Source: Alphaproteobacteria bacterium (GTDB taxonomy: Bacteria; Pseudomonadota; Alphaproteobacteria; Micropepsales; Micropepsaceae). Taken from it: a stretch of DNA of 5,615 nt. The stretch is from assembly GCA_025935155.1 (NCBI GenBank), contig JAICVV010000155.1, positions 1 through 5,615 of the forward strand. Direction: 5' to 3'. Numbering within the stretch: the stretch's first letter is position 1; every line of letters starts with the position of its first letter. The translations under genes were made by a program, and so were the position numbers. The notes under the pieces were generated by a model, which was not told the origin of the DNA, searched no databases, and saw nothing but the letters and a program-made list of their open reading frames with translations. Positions 1 to 5,615 of this stretch are shown here, piece after piece.

Positions 1-952
1 CGCGCCGAAGCTTGTCTATCTCGCGGCCGCCAGCGTCAGAATCCGGTTGAAGATCGAAAGAAGTGCCGTCTGGTTCGCTGAACGCATTGCCCATTATCGG
101 GCGCAGGGTTTCCAGCACGTCTTCTGCCGATTCCGTTAGCGTTGCTCCCTGCCGAATCAGGCGATTGGTCCCACGCGAGCGGGGATCGAGCGGCGAACCA
201 GGCACCGAGAAAACCTCCCGGCCCTGCTCCAAAGCGTAAGTCGCGGTAATCAGCGAGCCCGAATTCTCAGCTGCTTCCACCACAACTACGCCTCTTGAGA
301 TTCCCGATATGATGCGGTTGCGGCGCGGGAAATGACGCGCAAGAGGCGATTCATGCATCGGCATTTCTGAAACAATTGCGCCTTCCGCGCGGATGCGGTC
401 ATAGAGTGCCCGATGCTCCGGCGGATAAACGACATCGACTCCACCGGCGACAACCGCGCAAGTACCGGTCCCCAGCGAGGCCTCGTGTGCTGCACCGTCG
501 ATCCCACGCGCCATACCAGATACAATCGTCAGGCCAGCCGCTCCAAGCTGCACAGCAAGAGTGGCGGCAAACTTGCGTCCCAATGCAGAGGCGTTGCGCG
601 CACCGACGATCGCCACGGCTTCGCGGGACAGGAGCACTGGGTTTCCCAACACCGCCAGAATTGGCGGTGGCGGATCGAGGGCAGCCAATCCCGGCGGGAA
701 GCTCTCTTCGCACGAGGCGATAAAGGTGCCTCCTAATTTTGCGAGGGCATCTAGTTCCTCTTCTGCGTCGCGGGCCGCAGGGATTTTGAAGGTAGTGGCT
801 CCTCCCCGCTTGGCCAGAGCGGGAACTGCCTCCAATGCGGCGGAGGCAGAGCCGAAACGCGCCATAAGCGCCGCAAACGTGACAGGTCCCACATTTTGCG
901 TGCGGGCGAGCCGCAGCCAATCTCTCTTCTCGCGATGCGAAAGCACACTCAT
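1..952 (-). CDS. dprA: DprA (Smf), DNA-processing protein A, 3' end cut off by window
   Basis: DprA binds single-stranded DNA entering during transformation and loads RecA; the family is also widespread in species not known to be competent. The reading frame is open from the ATG at 952 to the window edge (317 codons seen), with no stop. Residues about 10-50 look like the N-terminal SAM-like helical region ([14 protein letters not shown]). Residues about 75-285 form the Rossmann-like core: IVGARNAS (115-122), SGMARGID (145-152), YPPEH (176-180), [10 protein letters not shown] (208-217), SGSLITA (231-237) and VPGSP (250-254), all hallmark DprA segments. The C-terminal winged-helix domain found in many members would lie beyond position 1. 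The start is supported by an ATGA overlap with the plsY stop; no Shine-Dalgarno site is visible, so coupling to plsY translation is likely. It is the last gene seen of the minus-strand operon. Identity is very secure; the role in transformation here is unknown. Confidence 0.96.
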   Translation of the reverse strand, partial: MSVLSHREKRDWLRLARTQNVGPVTFAALMARFGSASAALEAVPALAKRGGATTFKIPAARDAEEELDALAKLGGTFIASCEESFPPGLAALDPPPPILAVLGNPVLLSREAVAIVGARNASALGRKFAATLAVQLGAAGLTIVSGMARGIDGAAHEASLGTGTCAVVAGGVDVVYPPEHRALYDRIRAEGAIVSEMPMHESPLARHFPRRNRIISGISRGVVVVEAAENSGSLITATYALEQGREVFSVPGSPLDPRSRGTNRLIRQGATLTESAEDVLETLRPIMGNAFSEPDGTSFDLQPDSDAGGREIDKLRR

Positions 953-1587
953 GCGGAGGGTGACGATATTTTTTGACCGATGCGGGGTTCTTCACCCCGC
1001 GTCAGCCGTGCAATGTTCGTACGATGGGTGAAAAAAATAAGGAGCGCCAGGAGGGCGGCAGCGGCCAAATGTAATGGCTCGCGAAAAAGCGCGAAAGCTA
1101 TCGGTGTTGCTGTAGCGGCTATCAGAGCCGACAAGGATGAAATACGAAATAGCAACGCTGCCACAAGCCAAACAGCAGCAGCGAAGAGGCCAACCCGCCA
1201 GTCAAGGGCAATGGTTACGCCCAGAAAAGTGGCGACACCCTTACCTCCGCGGAACTTTAGCCAGATTGGAAAGACGTGCCCAAGAAACGCGCCCAGCCCG
1301 GCCAAAACCGCAAGCTCGCCGCCGTATGTTCGCGCAGCGATCACCGCGAGCGCACCCTTGCCCGCATCGCAGATCAGAGTAGCAGCCGCTGCCCATTTGT
1401 TGCCGGTGCGGAGCACATTGGTGGCGCCGATATTGCCGGAGCCAATACTTCGAACGTCTCCTGCCCCCGCGAGCCAGCCGAAGATCAATCCGAACGGGAC
1501 GGAGCCGAGAAAATATCCGAATATCAGAGCGGCCGCGGCGCGCGGTGCGTCGACAACACCCTCGGATAGAAATTGATCCAGCATCAT
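949..1587 (-). CDS. plsY: PlsY, acyl-phosphate:glycerol-3-phosphate acyltransferase
   Basis: PlsY is an inner-membrane enzyme that moves the acyl group from acyl-phosphate (made by PlsX) to sn-glycerol-3-phosphate, the first acylation of phospholipid synthesis. The 212-residue chain is of normal family length and strongly hydrophobic, with about five membrane segments (near 17-40, 65-85, 92-110, 132-150 and 152-187). The family's cytoplasmic motifs are all present: GSVPFG (28-33), [14 protein letters not shown] (49-62), DAGKG (74-78), [18 protein letters not shown] (103-120) and [13 protein letters not shown] (188-200). I chose the ATG at 1587 because it overlaps the pyrB stop as ATGA; a second ATG follows at 1584. 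An upstream TTG at 1620 would add 11 residues inside pyrB and is less likely. No strong Shine-Dalgarno site is visible, so translation is probably coupled to pyrB. The gene also overlaps dprA by 4 bases. Confidence 0.95.
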   Translation of the reverse strand: MMLDQFLSEGVVDAPRAAAALIFGYFLGSVPFGLIFGWLAGAGDVRSIGSGNIGATNVLRTGNKWAAAATLICDAGKGALAVIAARTYGGELAVLAGLGAFLGHVFPIWLKFRGGKGVATFLGVTIALDWRVGLFAAAVWLVAALLFRISSLSALIAATATPIAFALFREPLHLAAAALLALLIFFTHRTNIARLTRGEEPRIGQKISSPSA

Positions 1588-2744
1588 GCGAGAGAAATTT
1601 CGTGATCGCAGTACCAGCAACGCAGGCGTGAGGGGTCACTCAGCAATGGATGTAGCTTTGGCGCCGCCGCCGTTTCGCGTGCATCGCGGCTGATGCAGTT
1701 TGCGTTTCCGCAAGTAACGTCAGTGCATAGACCATGGGAATGGCAACCGCGCACCATATTCTTGTTGTCGCCTTTCAGCAGCATTGTGATGAGCGCCATT
1801 CGGACAGGTACCCCGTACGATGCCTGCCGGAAGTAACCTGCGCGCTCGTCCTGATCGAATTTCGCGTCGAGCTCGTCTACACGGGGCAGGGGATGCAGAA
1901 CCAGTGTGTTCCTAAAGCGGTCTGCCGCGAGAAAGCGCGCGGTTACTGTGGGGTATTCCGTCACCGCGTCCGCCGCGCGTTCTTTTTGGAACCGGGTAAC
2001 GTAGAGAACGTCCACAGCCCCGACGGGATCGTTTGCCGTTCCGTTGGGCACAAACATTCCGGCCATTCCGTCATCGCTTCGGAGCTCATTTGGTTTCAAG
2101 TACTCGTAGCCGAAGGCTTCGCGTAAACGGGCAGCCACGTACTCAGGCAATTCCAGACCGGGCGCTGGCATGAGGGCAATTCGCGCGCCATACCGCGCGA
2201 GCGCGTAAGCGAGCGAATGCGCTGTGCGTCCGCCTCTCAGATCGCCGAGCAGCGCCACGGTTAAATCGGTCAGAGTACCGCGCTCACGCAGGATGGTGAA
2301 AAGGTCAGTAAGTGTTTGCGTGGGGTGTTCATGCGCGCCGTCCCCCGCATTGATAAGCGGAACGCTCGCATATTCTGCCGCAAATTGCGCCGCACCCTCG
2401 CGTGGATGCCGAAGAACGAGAATGTCCGCATAGGCAGAAGCCATACGAATGGTGTCCGCGAGACTCTCGCCTTTGGCTGCCGAACTCGCCGCAGGGTCGG
2501 CGCTCGAGATGACCTGTCCCCCAAGGCGCAGCATCGCGCTTTCGAAGGACAAACGCGTGCGGGTGCTGGGCTCGTAAAACAGCGTGGCCATTACGGAACC
2601 GCCACAGACATTGGTGCTGCGGGCAATCCGGTACGGCAAATTCGGATCGACGAGTTCCCGAAGATATTTCTCGGCCAGCGAGAAAACGCTCTCGATCTCC
2701 TCCAGCCTAAGGTCGTTGATCGAGGTGAGGTGGCGCGGGCTCAT
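1584..2744 (-). CDS. pyrB: Aspartate carbamoyltransferase catalytic chain with C-terminal PyrI-like zinc domain
   Basis: The enzyme condenses carbamoyl phosphate and L-aspartate to carbamoyl aspartate, the committed step of pyrimidine synthesis, in the cytosol. At 386 residues it is longer than the usual 305-315. Catalytic residues are in place: the carbamoyl-phosphate loop S60-T-R-T-R64, S87 and K91 of the mobile loop (KGES), R112 (LRHPREG), H140-P-T-Q143, R173 ([12 protein letters not shown]), R251 and Q253 (YVTRFQKER), and HPLPR (284-288). SINDL near the N-terminus and the QKER segment resemble E. coli-type PyrB, the form that works with PyrI, more than the PyrC-associated bacterial type. 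The tail from about residue 327 has six cysteines and resembles only the zinc domain of PyrI (separate entry). The start at 2744 is the only reasonable one, as an in-frame TGA lies three codons upstream. It follows ruvX by 25 bases and overlaps plsY by 4. The function is certain; the class and the role of the tail are inferred. Confidence 0.97.
   Translation of the reverse strand: MSPRHLTSINDLRLEEIESVFSLAEKYLRELVDPNLPYRIARSTNVCGGSVMATLFYEPSTRTRLSFESAMLRLGGQVISSADPAASSAAKGESLADTIRMASAYADILVLRHPREGAAQFAAEYASVPLINAGDGAHEHPTQTLTDLFTILRERGTLTDLTVALLGDLRGGRTAHSLAYALARYGARIALMPAPGLELPEYVAARLREAFGYEYLKPNELRSDDGMAGMFVPNGTANDPVGAVDVLYVTRFQKERAADAVTEYPTVTARFLAADRFRNTLVLHPLPRVDELDAKFDQDERAGYFRQASYGVPVRMALITMLLKGDNKNMVRGCHSHGLCTDVTCGNANCISRDARETAAAPKLHPLLSDPSRLRCWYCDHEISLA
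1608..1745 (-). other. PyrI-type zinc-binding domain fused to PyrB C-terminus
   Basis: Residues 334-379 of PyrB hold C334, C340, C345, C350, C376 and C379. The last four have the PyrI zinc-site pattern: C-G-N-A-N-C-I-S, then 25 residues, then C-W-Y-C-D-H-E. As I recall it, E. coli PyrI has C-P-N-S-N-C-I-S-H, then 23 residues between the pairs, then C-K-Y-C-E-K-E, with C109, C114, C138 and C141 binding zinc. In E. coli this domain forms the contact between regulatory and catalytic chains. PyrI's N-terminal nucleotide-binding domain is absent: fewer than 25 residues separate the catalytic core from the zinc motif. Zinc binding is inferred from the motif. The added cysteines C334 and C340, with H335 and H337, have no counterpart I recall in PyrI. 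Confidence 0.85.
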
Positions 2745-2770
2745 CGAAAGTCACGCTTATAGAAATCCAT
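2741..2770 (-). other. Nine-codon mini-ORF bridging ruvX and pyrB
   Basis: On the minus strand an ATG at 2770 shares one base with the ruvX stop (TGATG). It opens a 9-codon frame (MDFYKRDFR) whose TGA at 2743-2741 overlaps the pyrB start as ATGA. It therefore fills the 25-base gap exactly and could let ribosomes finishing ruvX reinitiate and hand over to pyrB, which lacks a clear Shine-Dalgarno site. At this length the arrangement could be chance, and no expression evidence exists. It shows no pyrimidine-rich tract or hairpin that would mark a classical pyrBI-type attenuator. Confidence 0.25.
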
Positions 2771-3243
2771 CATTCCGGCGGCAAGTTTCGCATGGCATCG
2801 AGCGCGCTTTGCAGGATATAGGCGGCGGCGGCCTTGTCGACAGACTGCGCCCGCCTTTTTCTTGTAACGTCGGCCGCGATCATGTCCCGCTGAACCGCTG
2901 CGGTCGAAAGCCGCTCGTCCCAGAGAAGGATGGGCAAATCCGATTGAGCGGCAAGGTTACGGGCAAAGGCGCGTGCCGATTGGGCTGAAGGCCCCGCACT
3001 CCCGTCCATATTTAAGGGGAGGCCGATCACGTAGCCTCCAGCGCCTTCTCGCGTCGCGATGCCTTCAAGTTCCTGTGCGTTGGTGGAGAATTTGCCCCGA
3101 TCGAGAATGCCGTAGGGGGTGGCGACGGTGAGGAGGATATCGGAAAGGGCCAAGCCAATGGTTTTCTCGCCCAAGTCCAACCCCGCGCACCGACGGCGCG
3201 TTGCAATGGCTGCCCGGAATTCCGCAAGGGATAAGATGCTCAA
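2770..3243 (-). CDS. ruvX: RuvX (YqgF family), putative pre-16S rRNA nuclease / Holliday-junction resolvase-like
   Basis: This is a YqgF/RuvX protein with an RNase H-like fold. E. coli YqgF is implicated in maturing the 5' end of 16S rRNA, while other members have been assayed as Holliday-junction resolvases. At 157 residues it has normal length. Visible motifs are GLDLGEKTIGLALSD (21-35, first acidic residue D23), VIGLPLNMDGS (72-82), LLWDERLST (106-114, acidic D109/E110) and SVDKAAAAYILQ (134-145, last acidic residue D136). The start is a TTG at 3243 that overlaps the VOC gene's TGA as TTGA. It gives the N-terminus expected for the family, and no ATG or GTG lies before the conserved first strand. 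No good Shine-Dalgarno site is seen, which suggests coupling to the gene upstream. The neighbours pyrB, plsY, dprA and divergent gatC fit the alphaproteobacterial context. Confidence 0.94.
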   Translation of the reverse strand: MSILSLAEFRAAIATRRRCAGLDLGEKTIGLALSDILLTVATPYGILDRGKFSTNAQELEGIATREGAGGYVIGLPLNMDGSAGPSAQSARAFARNLAAQSDLPILLWDERLSTAAVQRDMIAADVTRKRRAQSVDKAAAAYILQSALDAMRNLPPE

Positions 3244-3608
3244 GGGCGCTGACCGATTTCCAGGCGGTTACCGGCGGGGTCACGGATGAAAAACCGGGAA
3301 AGACTGGCGGCCGCGCTCTCTTCTTCAATGCCAACCCCTCGGGCCACGACTTCGTCCCTGGCTTCAGCAAGATCGGCGACCAGAAAGCAGATATGGCGCT
3401 TGCTCTCCGGCGACGGTGCCGGATCAACACCCACATGCAGTTGGAGACTGCCGATCTGAAACCATGCGCCGCCGCGGCCACGCAGAGGGGCTGGCTTTGG
3501 GATCTCGGGAAAGCCGAAGAGGCCGCGGTAGAAAGCAAGGCACTCTGCTTCCATTGCTCGCGGCACTGCGATTTGCACATGGTCGATTCCGGTCACGTGC
3601 AACGGCAT
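3240..3608 (-). CDS. VOC-superfamily (glyoxalase/bleomycin-resistance fold) protein, substrate unknown
   Basis: This 122-residue protein has the two beta-alpha-beta-beta-beta modules of the vicinal oxygen chelate fold. Module one starts with GIDHVQIAVP (7-16), followed by the helix around FYRGLFGFPEI (26-36) and the strands AWFQIG and LQLHVG. Module two starts with KRHICFLVADL (70-80) and ends with RFFIRDPAGNRLEI (105-118). Likely metal ligands are H10, H58, H72 and E117. It resembles the short single-domain group annotated as glyoxalase or FosB-like, but no residue pattern fixes the substrate, so I give no enzyme name. The ATG at 3608 has GGAGAG five bases upstream and begins just before the first strand; a TTG at 3665 would add 19 unconserved-looking residues. 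It is the first gene of the minus-strand operon and overlaps ruvX by 4 bases. Confidence 0.9.
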   Translation of the reverse strand: MPLHVTGIDHVQIAVPRAMEAECLAFYRGLFGFPEIPKPAPLRGRGGAWFQIGSLQLHVGVDPAPSPESKRHICFLVADLAEARDEVVARGVGIEEESAAASLSRFFIRDPAGNRLEIGQRP

Positions 3609-3613
3609 AGCGG

Positions 3614-3619
3614 CTCTCC
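3614..3619 (-). promoter_or_regulatory. Ribosome binding site of the VOC gene
   Basis: GGAGAG on the minus strand lies five bases before the ATG at 3608. It is the clearest Shine-Dalgarno match in the window and decides between this start and the TTG at 3665. It fits this gene being the operon's first, with coupled translation downstream. Confidence 0.6.
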
Positions 3620-3655
3620 ATGGCGCAGGCTTGCCTTGCCAGCGCGGCAGGGAGG

Positions 3656-3665
3656 TTGCTAGCAA
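3656..3665. repeat. 10-base perfect palindrome in the divergent intergenic region
   Basis: TTGCTAGCAA reads the same on both strands and sits in the divergent gap, 28 bases before gatC. It could be a small operator half or chance; its left half coincides with the weak -35 candidate for gatC. It does not extend beyond 10 bases, which limits confidence. Confidence 0.25.
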
Positions 3666-3693
3666 GGTGACGAATTCTTAGCAGCTTACGCCC

Positions 3694-3981
3694 ATGTCCG
3701 TCGATAAAGTCACGGTACGCCGTATCGCAAAACTCGGCCGCATCGCGCTGCCCGAAGAACGGGTAGAGCCCATGATGGCGGAGCTGAATGGCATTCTCGG
3801 CTGGATCGAGCAGCTGCAGGAGGTCTGCGTCGGCGATGTCGAGCCGATGACCAGCGTGGTCACGCAAAAACTGAGGATGCGGGACGATGTGGTGACGGCT
3901 GGCGGCGATGCGGCCGCTATTCTGGCCAATGCGCCACAGGCGGAGGACGGCTTCTTTGTTGTCCCGAAGGTTATCGAATAG
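3694..3981 (+). CDS. gatC: GatC, C subunit of aspartyl/glutamyl-tRNA amidotransferase
   Basis: GatC is the small subunit that wraps around GatA and joins it to GatB in the GatCAB complex. The complex amidates Glu-tRNA(Gln) and/or Asp-tRNA(Asn) in the cytosol. The 95-residue length is typical. Family features are visible throughout: the N-terminal helix [12 protein letters not shown] (8-19), the helix around [14 protein letters not shown] (28-41), VEPMTSV (49-55), LRMRDDVV (60-67), [20 protein letters not shown] (76-95), with the conserved [10 protein letters not shown] ending intact. An in-frame TAG five codons upstream excludes an earlier start. It opens the plus-strand operon and ends two bases before the GNAT gene. 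No Shine-Dalgarno site is visible, so a very short or absent leader is possible. Confidence 0.97.
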   Translation: MSVDKVTVRRIAKLGRIALPEERVEPMMAELNGILGWIEQLQEVCVGDVEPMTSVVTQKLRMRDDVVTAGGDAAAILANAPQAEDGFFVVPKVIE

Positions 3982-3983
3982 CC

Positions 3984-4460
3984 ATGGCCTTGAGGATCGA
4001 CATCGAATCGCCCCTGACGGAGGATGTTCGAGCGCTCATTGTGGAGCTGAACGCTGCATTGCACGCGCTGACGCCACCAGAACATTGTTACCATCTCACC
4101 GTGGAGCAAATGGCCGAACCCGGTACGGCCGTCTTCATCGCCCGCGAGGCTGGACACGCTATTGCGTGCGGAGCCTTGAAGCGGCACGCGGGTGGCACGG
4201 GCGAAGTGAAGCGGATGTACACGCGCCCGGCGTGGCAGGGCCGGGGCATAGGTGGGCAGATTCTTGCGGAAATAGAACGCCTCGCGCGCGCGGAAGGACT
4301 ACGGGAGCTCGTTCTGGAAACAGGCGACCGCCATCCGGCTGCCTGGCGGGTGTACGAACGTGCTGGCTTCCGGCGTTGCGGACCTGTGCTGGACTATCCC
4401 GATTCCAGCTGGTCGGTTTTCTATGAAAAGCCGTTGGAAGCGGCTGCGGTTTTTGCATGA
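3984..4460 (+). CDS. GNAT-family N-acetyltransferase between gatC and gatA
   Basis: This 158-residue protein has the Gcn5-related N-acetyltransferase fold, which transfers an acetyl group from acetyl-CoA to an amine. The acetyl-CoA binding motif is [20 protein letters not shown] (75-94), with the Q85-G-R-G-I-G90 pyrophosphate loop. Motif B is [20 protein letters not shown] (106-125), followed by RAGF (126-129). The HLTVEQM stretch (37-43) before the first core strands resembles small-molecule acetyltransferases of the general COG0454 type, but the substrate cannot be told. The gene starts two bases after the gatC stop and overlaps gatA as ATGA, so it is co-transcribed and probably translationally coupled with both. 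A weak GAAGG lies 13 bases before the start. GatC and GatA genes are normally adjacent, so this insertion is unusual. Base composition matches the neighbours and gives no sign of recent transfer. Confidence 0.92.
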   Translation: MALRIDIESPLTEDVRALIVELNAALHALTPPEHCYHLTVEQMAEPGTAVFIAREAGHAIACGALKRHAGGTGEVKRMYTRPAWQGRGIGGQILAEIERLARAEGLRELVLETGDRHPAAWRVYERAGFRRCGPVLDYPDSSWSVFYEKPLEAAAVFA

Positions 4461-5615
4461 GCGATCCTGCTGAATTCACGCTGGCGGAAGCGCGCGATGC
4501 CCTGCGCGCGAAAAAGATTTCATCCGTGGAATTGACGCGGGCGTTTATCGCAGCTGTGGAAGGCGCGCGCACGCTGAACGCCTTCATTACGGAAACGCCC
4601 GATCGGGCAATCGAGATGGCAAAAGCGTCGGACGCGCGAATCGCAAGAAACGAGGCACGGCCGCTTGAAGGATTGCCGCTCGCCATCAAGGATTTGTTCT
4701 GCACCAAGGGCGTGCCAACCACTGCCGGAAGCCGCATCCTCGGCAATTTCGCCCCCCCCTACGAATCCACCGTGACACAAAATTTGTGGGACGCCGGCGC
4801 GGTCATGCTGGGCAAGACCAACATGGACGAGTTCGCCATGGGGTCGTCCAATGAGACCAGCTATTTCAAGCCCGCGATCAATCCGTGGCGGGCTCGCAAT
4901 TCAAACGAGAACCTTGTCCCAGGCGGATCGTCGGGCGGTTCTGCAGCCGCCGTTGCGGGTCACCTGTGTCTTGGCGCCACCGGCACCGATACCGGCGGCT
5001 CCATTCGTCAACCGGCAGCTCTGAGCGGCATCGTGGGATTAAAGCCGACCTATGGCCGCTGTTCCCGCTGGGGCATTGTCGCATTCGCCTCTTCACTCGA
5101 CCAGGCAGGTCCCATGGCGCGCACGGTCCGCGATGCCGCGATCCTGTTGCGACACATGGCAAGCGTCGATGAGAAAGACTCTACCAGCGTTGATCTTCCG
5201 GTGCCGGACTACGAGTCCGATCTGGATAATGACATCAAAGGTCTGCGCGTCGGCATTCCCAAAGAATATCGGATGGAAGGCGCGGCGCCCGAGATTAGTG
5301 CGCTCTGGCAATGGGGTGCCGAGTGGCTGAAGGCGCAGGGTGCCGAAATCGTCGAAGTTTCCTTGCCGCATACCAAGTATGCGTTGCCGGCCTACTACAT
5401 CGTCGCTCCTGCGGAAGCGTCGTCCAATCTCGCGCGCTATGATGGCGTGCGTTTTGGGCACAGGGCCGGAGGTGTGCATGATCTCGCGGAGCTCTACGAG
5501 AAAAGCCGCGCCGAAGGCTTTGGAGCGGAGGTGCGTCGCCGGGTTCTGATCGGCACTTACGTGCTTTCGGCCGGGTATTACGACGCCTATTACGCGCGCG
5601 CACAGAAAATCCGCA
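4457..5615 (+). CDS. gatA: GatA, glutaminase/amidase subunit of GatCAB, 3' end cut off by window
   Basis: GatA hydrolyses glutamine to release ammonia, which is channelled to GatB to convert Glu-tRNA(Gln) or Asp-tRNA(Asn) to the amide form. The frame is open for 386 codons to the window edge; the full protein is normally about 480-495 residues. The amidase-signature catalytic triad is visible: K78 in LAIKD, cis-Ser S158 in the [13 protein letters not shown] loop, and nucleophile S182 in [13 protein letters not shown]. Other family segments are [14 protein letters not shown] (120-133), [13 protein letters not shown] (194-206) and [15 protein letters not shown] (212-226). The ATG at 4457 overlaps the GNAT stop as ATGA, and the N-terminus TLAEARDAL aligns with the usual start. 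gatB is expected downstream but not visible. A run of eight C at 4752-4759 encodes the conserved A-P-P-Y, so the frame through it is correct. Confidence 0.97.
   Translation, partial: MSDPAEFTLAEARDALRAKKISSVELTRAFIAAVEGARTLNAFITETPDRAIEMAKASDARIARNEARPLEGLPLAIKDLFCTKGVPTTAGSRILGNFAPPYESTVTQNLWDAGAVMLGKTNMDEFAMGSSNETSYFKPAINPWRARNSNENLVPGGSSGGSAAAVAGHLCLGATGTDTGGSIRQPAALSGIVGLKPTYGRCSRWGIVAFASSLDQAGPMARTVRDAAILLRHMASVDEKDSTSVDLPVPDYESDLDNDIKGLRVGIPKEYRMEGAAPEISALWQWGAEWLKAQGAEIVEVSLPHTKYALPAYYIVAPAEASSNLARYDGVRFGHRAGGVHDLAELYEKSRAEGFGAEVRRRVLIGTYVLSAGYYDAYYARAQKIR

Larger units (their letters stand above)
3609..3693. promoter_or_regulatory. Divergent intergenic region between the VOC-ruvX-pyrB operon and the gatC operon
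   Basis: This 85-base gap separates two divergently oriented operons and must hold at least part of both promoters unless they lie inside the flanking genes. On the plus strand TTGCTA (3656-3661) and TAGCAG (3679-3684) are 17 bases apart, a weak sigma-70-like match. That would place transcription start very near the gatC ATG. On the minus strand I see no convincing -35/-10 pair. No Shine-Dalgarno site lies at normal distance before gatC; GGAGG at 3651-3655 is too far away. Confidence 0.4.

Noticed and set aside
399..995. Minus-strand open frame of 198 codons overlapping dprA in another frame
   Set aside because: Arg/Cys-rich nonsense composition, and it lies inside the real DprA frame.
980..1576. 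Open frame of 198 codons on the plus strand, antisense to plsY
   Set aside because: Composition is Ala/Arg/Pro/Lys-rich without any fold or motif, as expected opposite a hydrophobic G+C-rich gene. PlsY on the other strand has every family motif.
1588..1620. Earlier TTG start for plsY at 1620
   Set aside because: It would add 11 residues overlapping pyrB, with no ribosome binding site. The ATGA overlap at 1587 gives a normal PlsY N-terminus.
1584..1769. PyrB tail as a frameshifted or out-of-frame extension past a lost stop
   Set aside because: Four cysteines with PyrI-like spacing and flanking residues show the tail is a real domain rather than read-through noise.
2745..2769. Classical pyrBI-type attenuator before pyrB
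   Set aside because: The gap is only 25 bases and has no U-rich pause tract, hairpin or terminator.
3609..3665. Earlier TTG start for the VOC gene at 3665
   Set aside because: The ATG at 3608 has a good GGAGAG and begins right before the first conserved strand; the added 19 residues look like intergenic sequence.
3678..4187. Minus-strand open frame opposite gatC and the start of the GNAT gene
   Set aside because: No motif, and GatC is fully conserved on the plus strand.
4159..4746. Minus-strand open frame opposite the GNAT gene and gatA start
   Set aside because: It crosses two well-supported plus-strand genes and shows no recognisable domain.
1..5615. CRISPR arrays, tRNA or rRNA genes, insertion sequences
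   Set aside because: No spaced direct repeats, no cloverleaf or rRNA sequence, no transposase or terminal inverted repeats. Nearly all bases are in recognised genes.

Overview
The window is a compact, fully coding piece of an alphaproteobacterial chromosome, G+C rich with matching codon use. The assignment rests on gene content and order: a gatC-gatA operon divergent from a ruvX, pyrB, plsY, dprA operon is a familiar alphaproteobacterial housekeeping neighbourhood. I cannot place it below class level from sequence alone.

Minus-strand operon (3608 down to 1): a small VOC/glyoxalase-fold protein, ruvX (YqgF-type nuclease), pyrB (aspartate carbamoyltransferase), plsY (acyl-phosphate glycerol-3-phosphate acyltransferase) and dprA (cut by the window's left edge). 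Three of the four junctions are 4-base stop/start overlaps (TTGA, ATGA, ATGA). The ruvX-pyrB junction is a 25-base gap, and a 9-codon mini-ORF spans it exactly. Convincing Shine-Dalgarno sites are mostly missing inside the operon, so translational coupling is likely.

Plus-strand operon (3694 onward): gatC, a GNAT acetyltransferase gene and gatA (cut by the right edge). GatC and GatA are subunits of the GatCAB amidotransferase, which makes Gln-tRNA(Gln) and/or Asn-tRNA(Asn) from misacylated tRNAs. The two operons are divided by an 85-base divergent intergenic region, the only sizeable non-coding stretch.

The most interesting object is pyrB. Its catalytic part has the E. coli PyrB-like signature (SINDL near the N-terminus, YVTRFQKER in the aspartate domain). 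It ends in a roughly 55-residue Cys-rich tail that closely matches the zinc-binding domain of the separate regulatory subunit PyrI (C-x4-C-I-S ... C-x-Y-C), but without PyrI's nucleotide-binding allosteric domain. The pyrC or pyrC-like gene that in many alphaproteobacteria lies between pyrB and plsY is absent; pyrB runs straight into plsY. Together these suggest that the usual PyrB-PyrC arrangement was replaced by a self-contained catalytic chain carrying its own zinc domain. The second notable point is the GNAT gene inserted between gatC and gatA with almost no spare bases.
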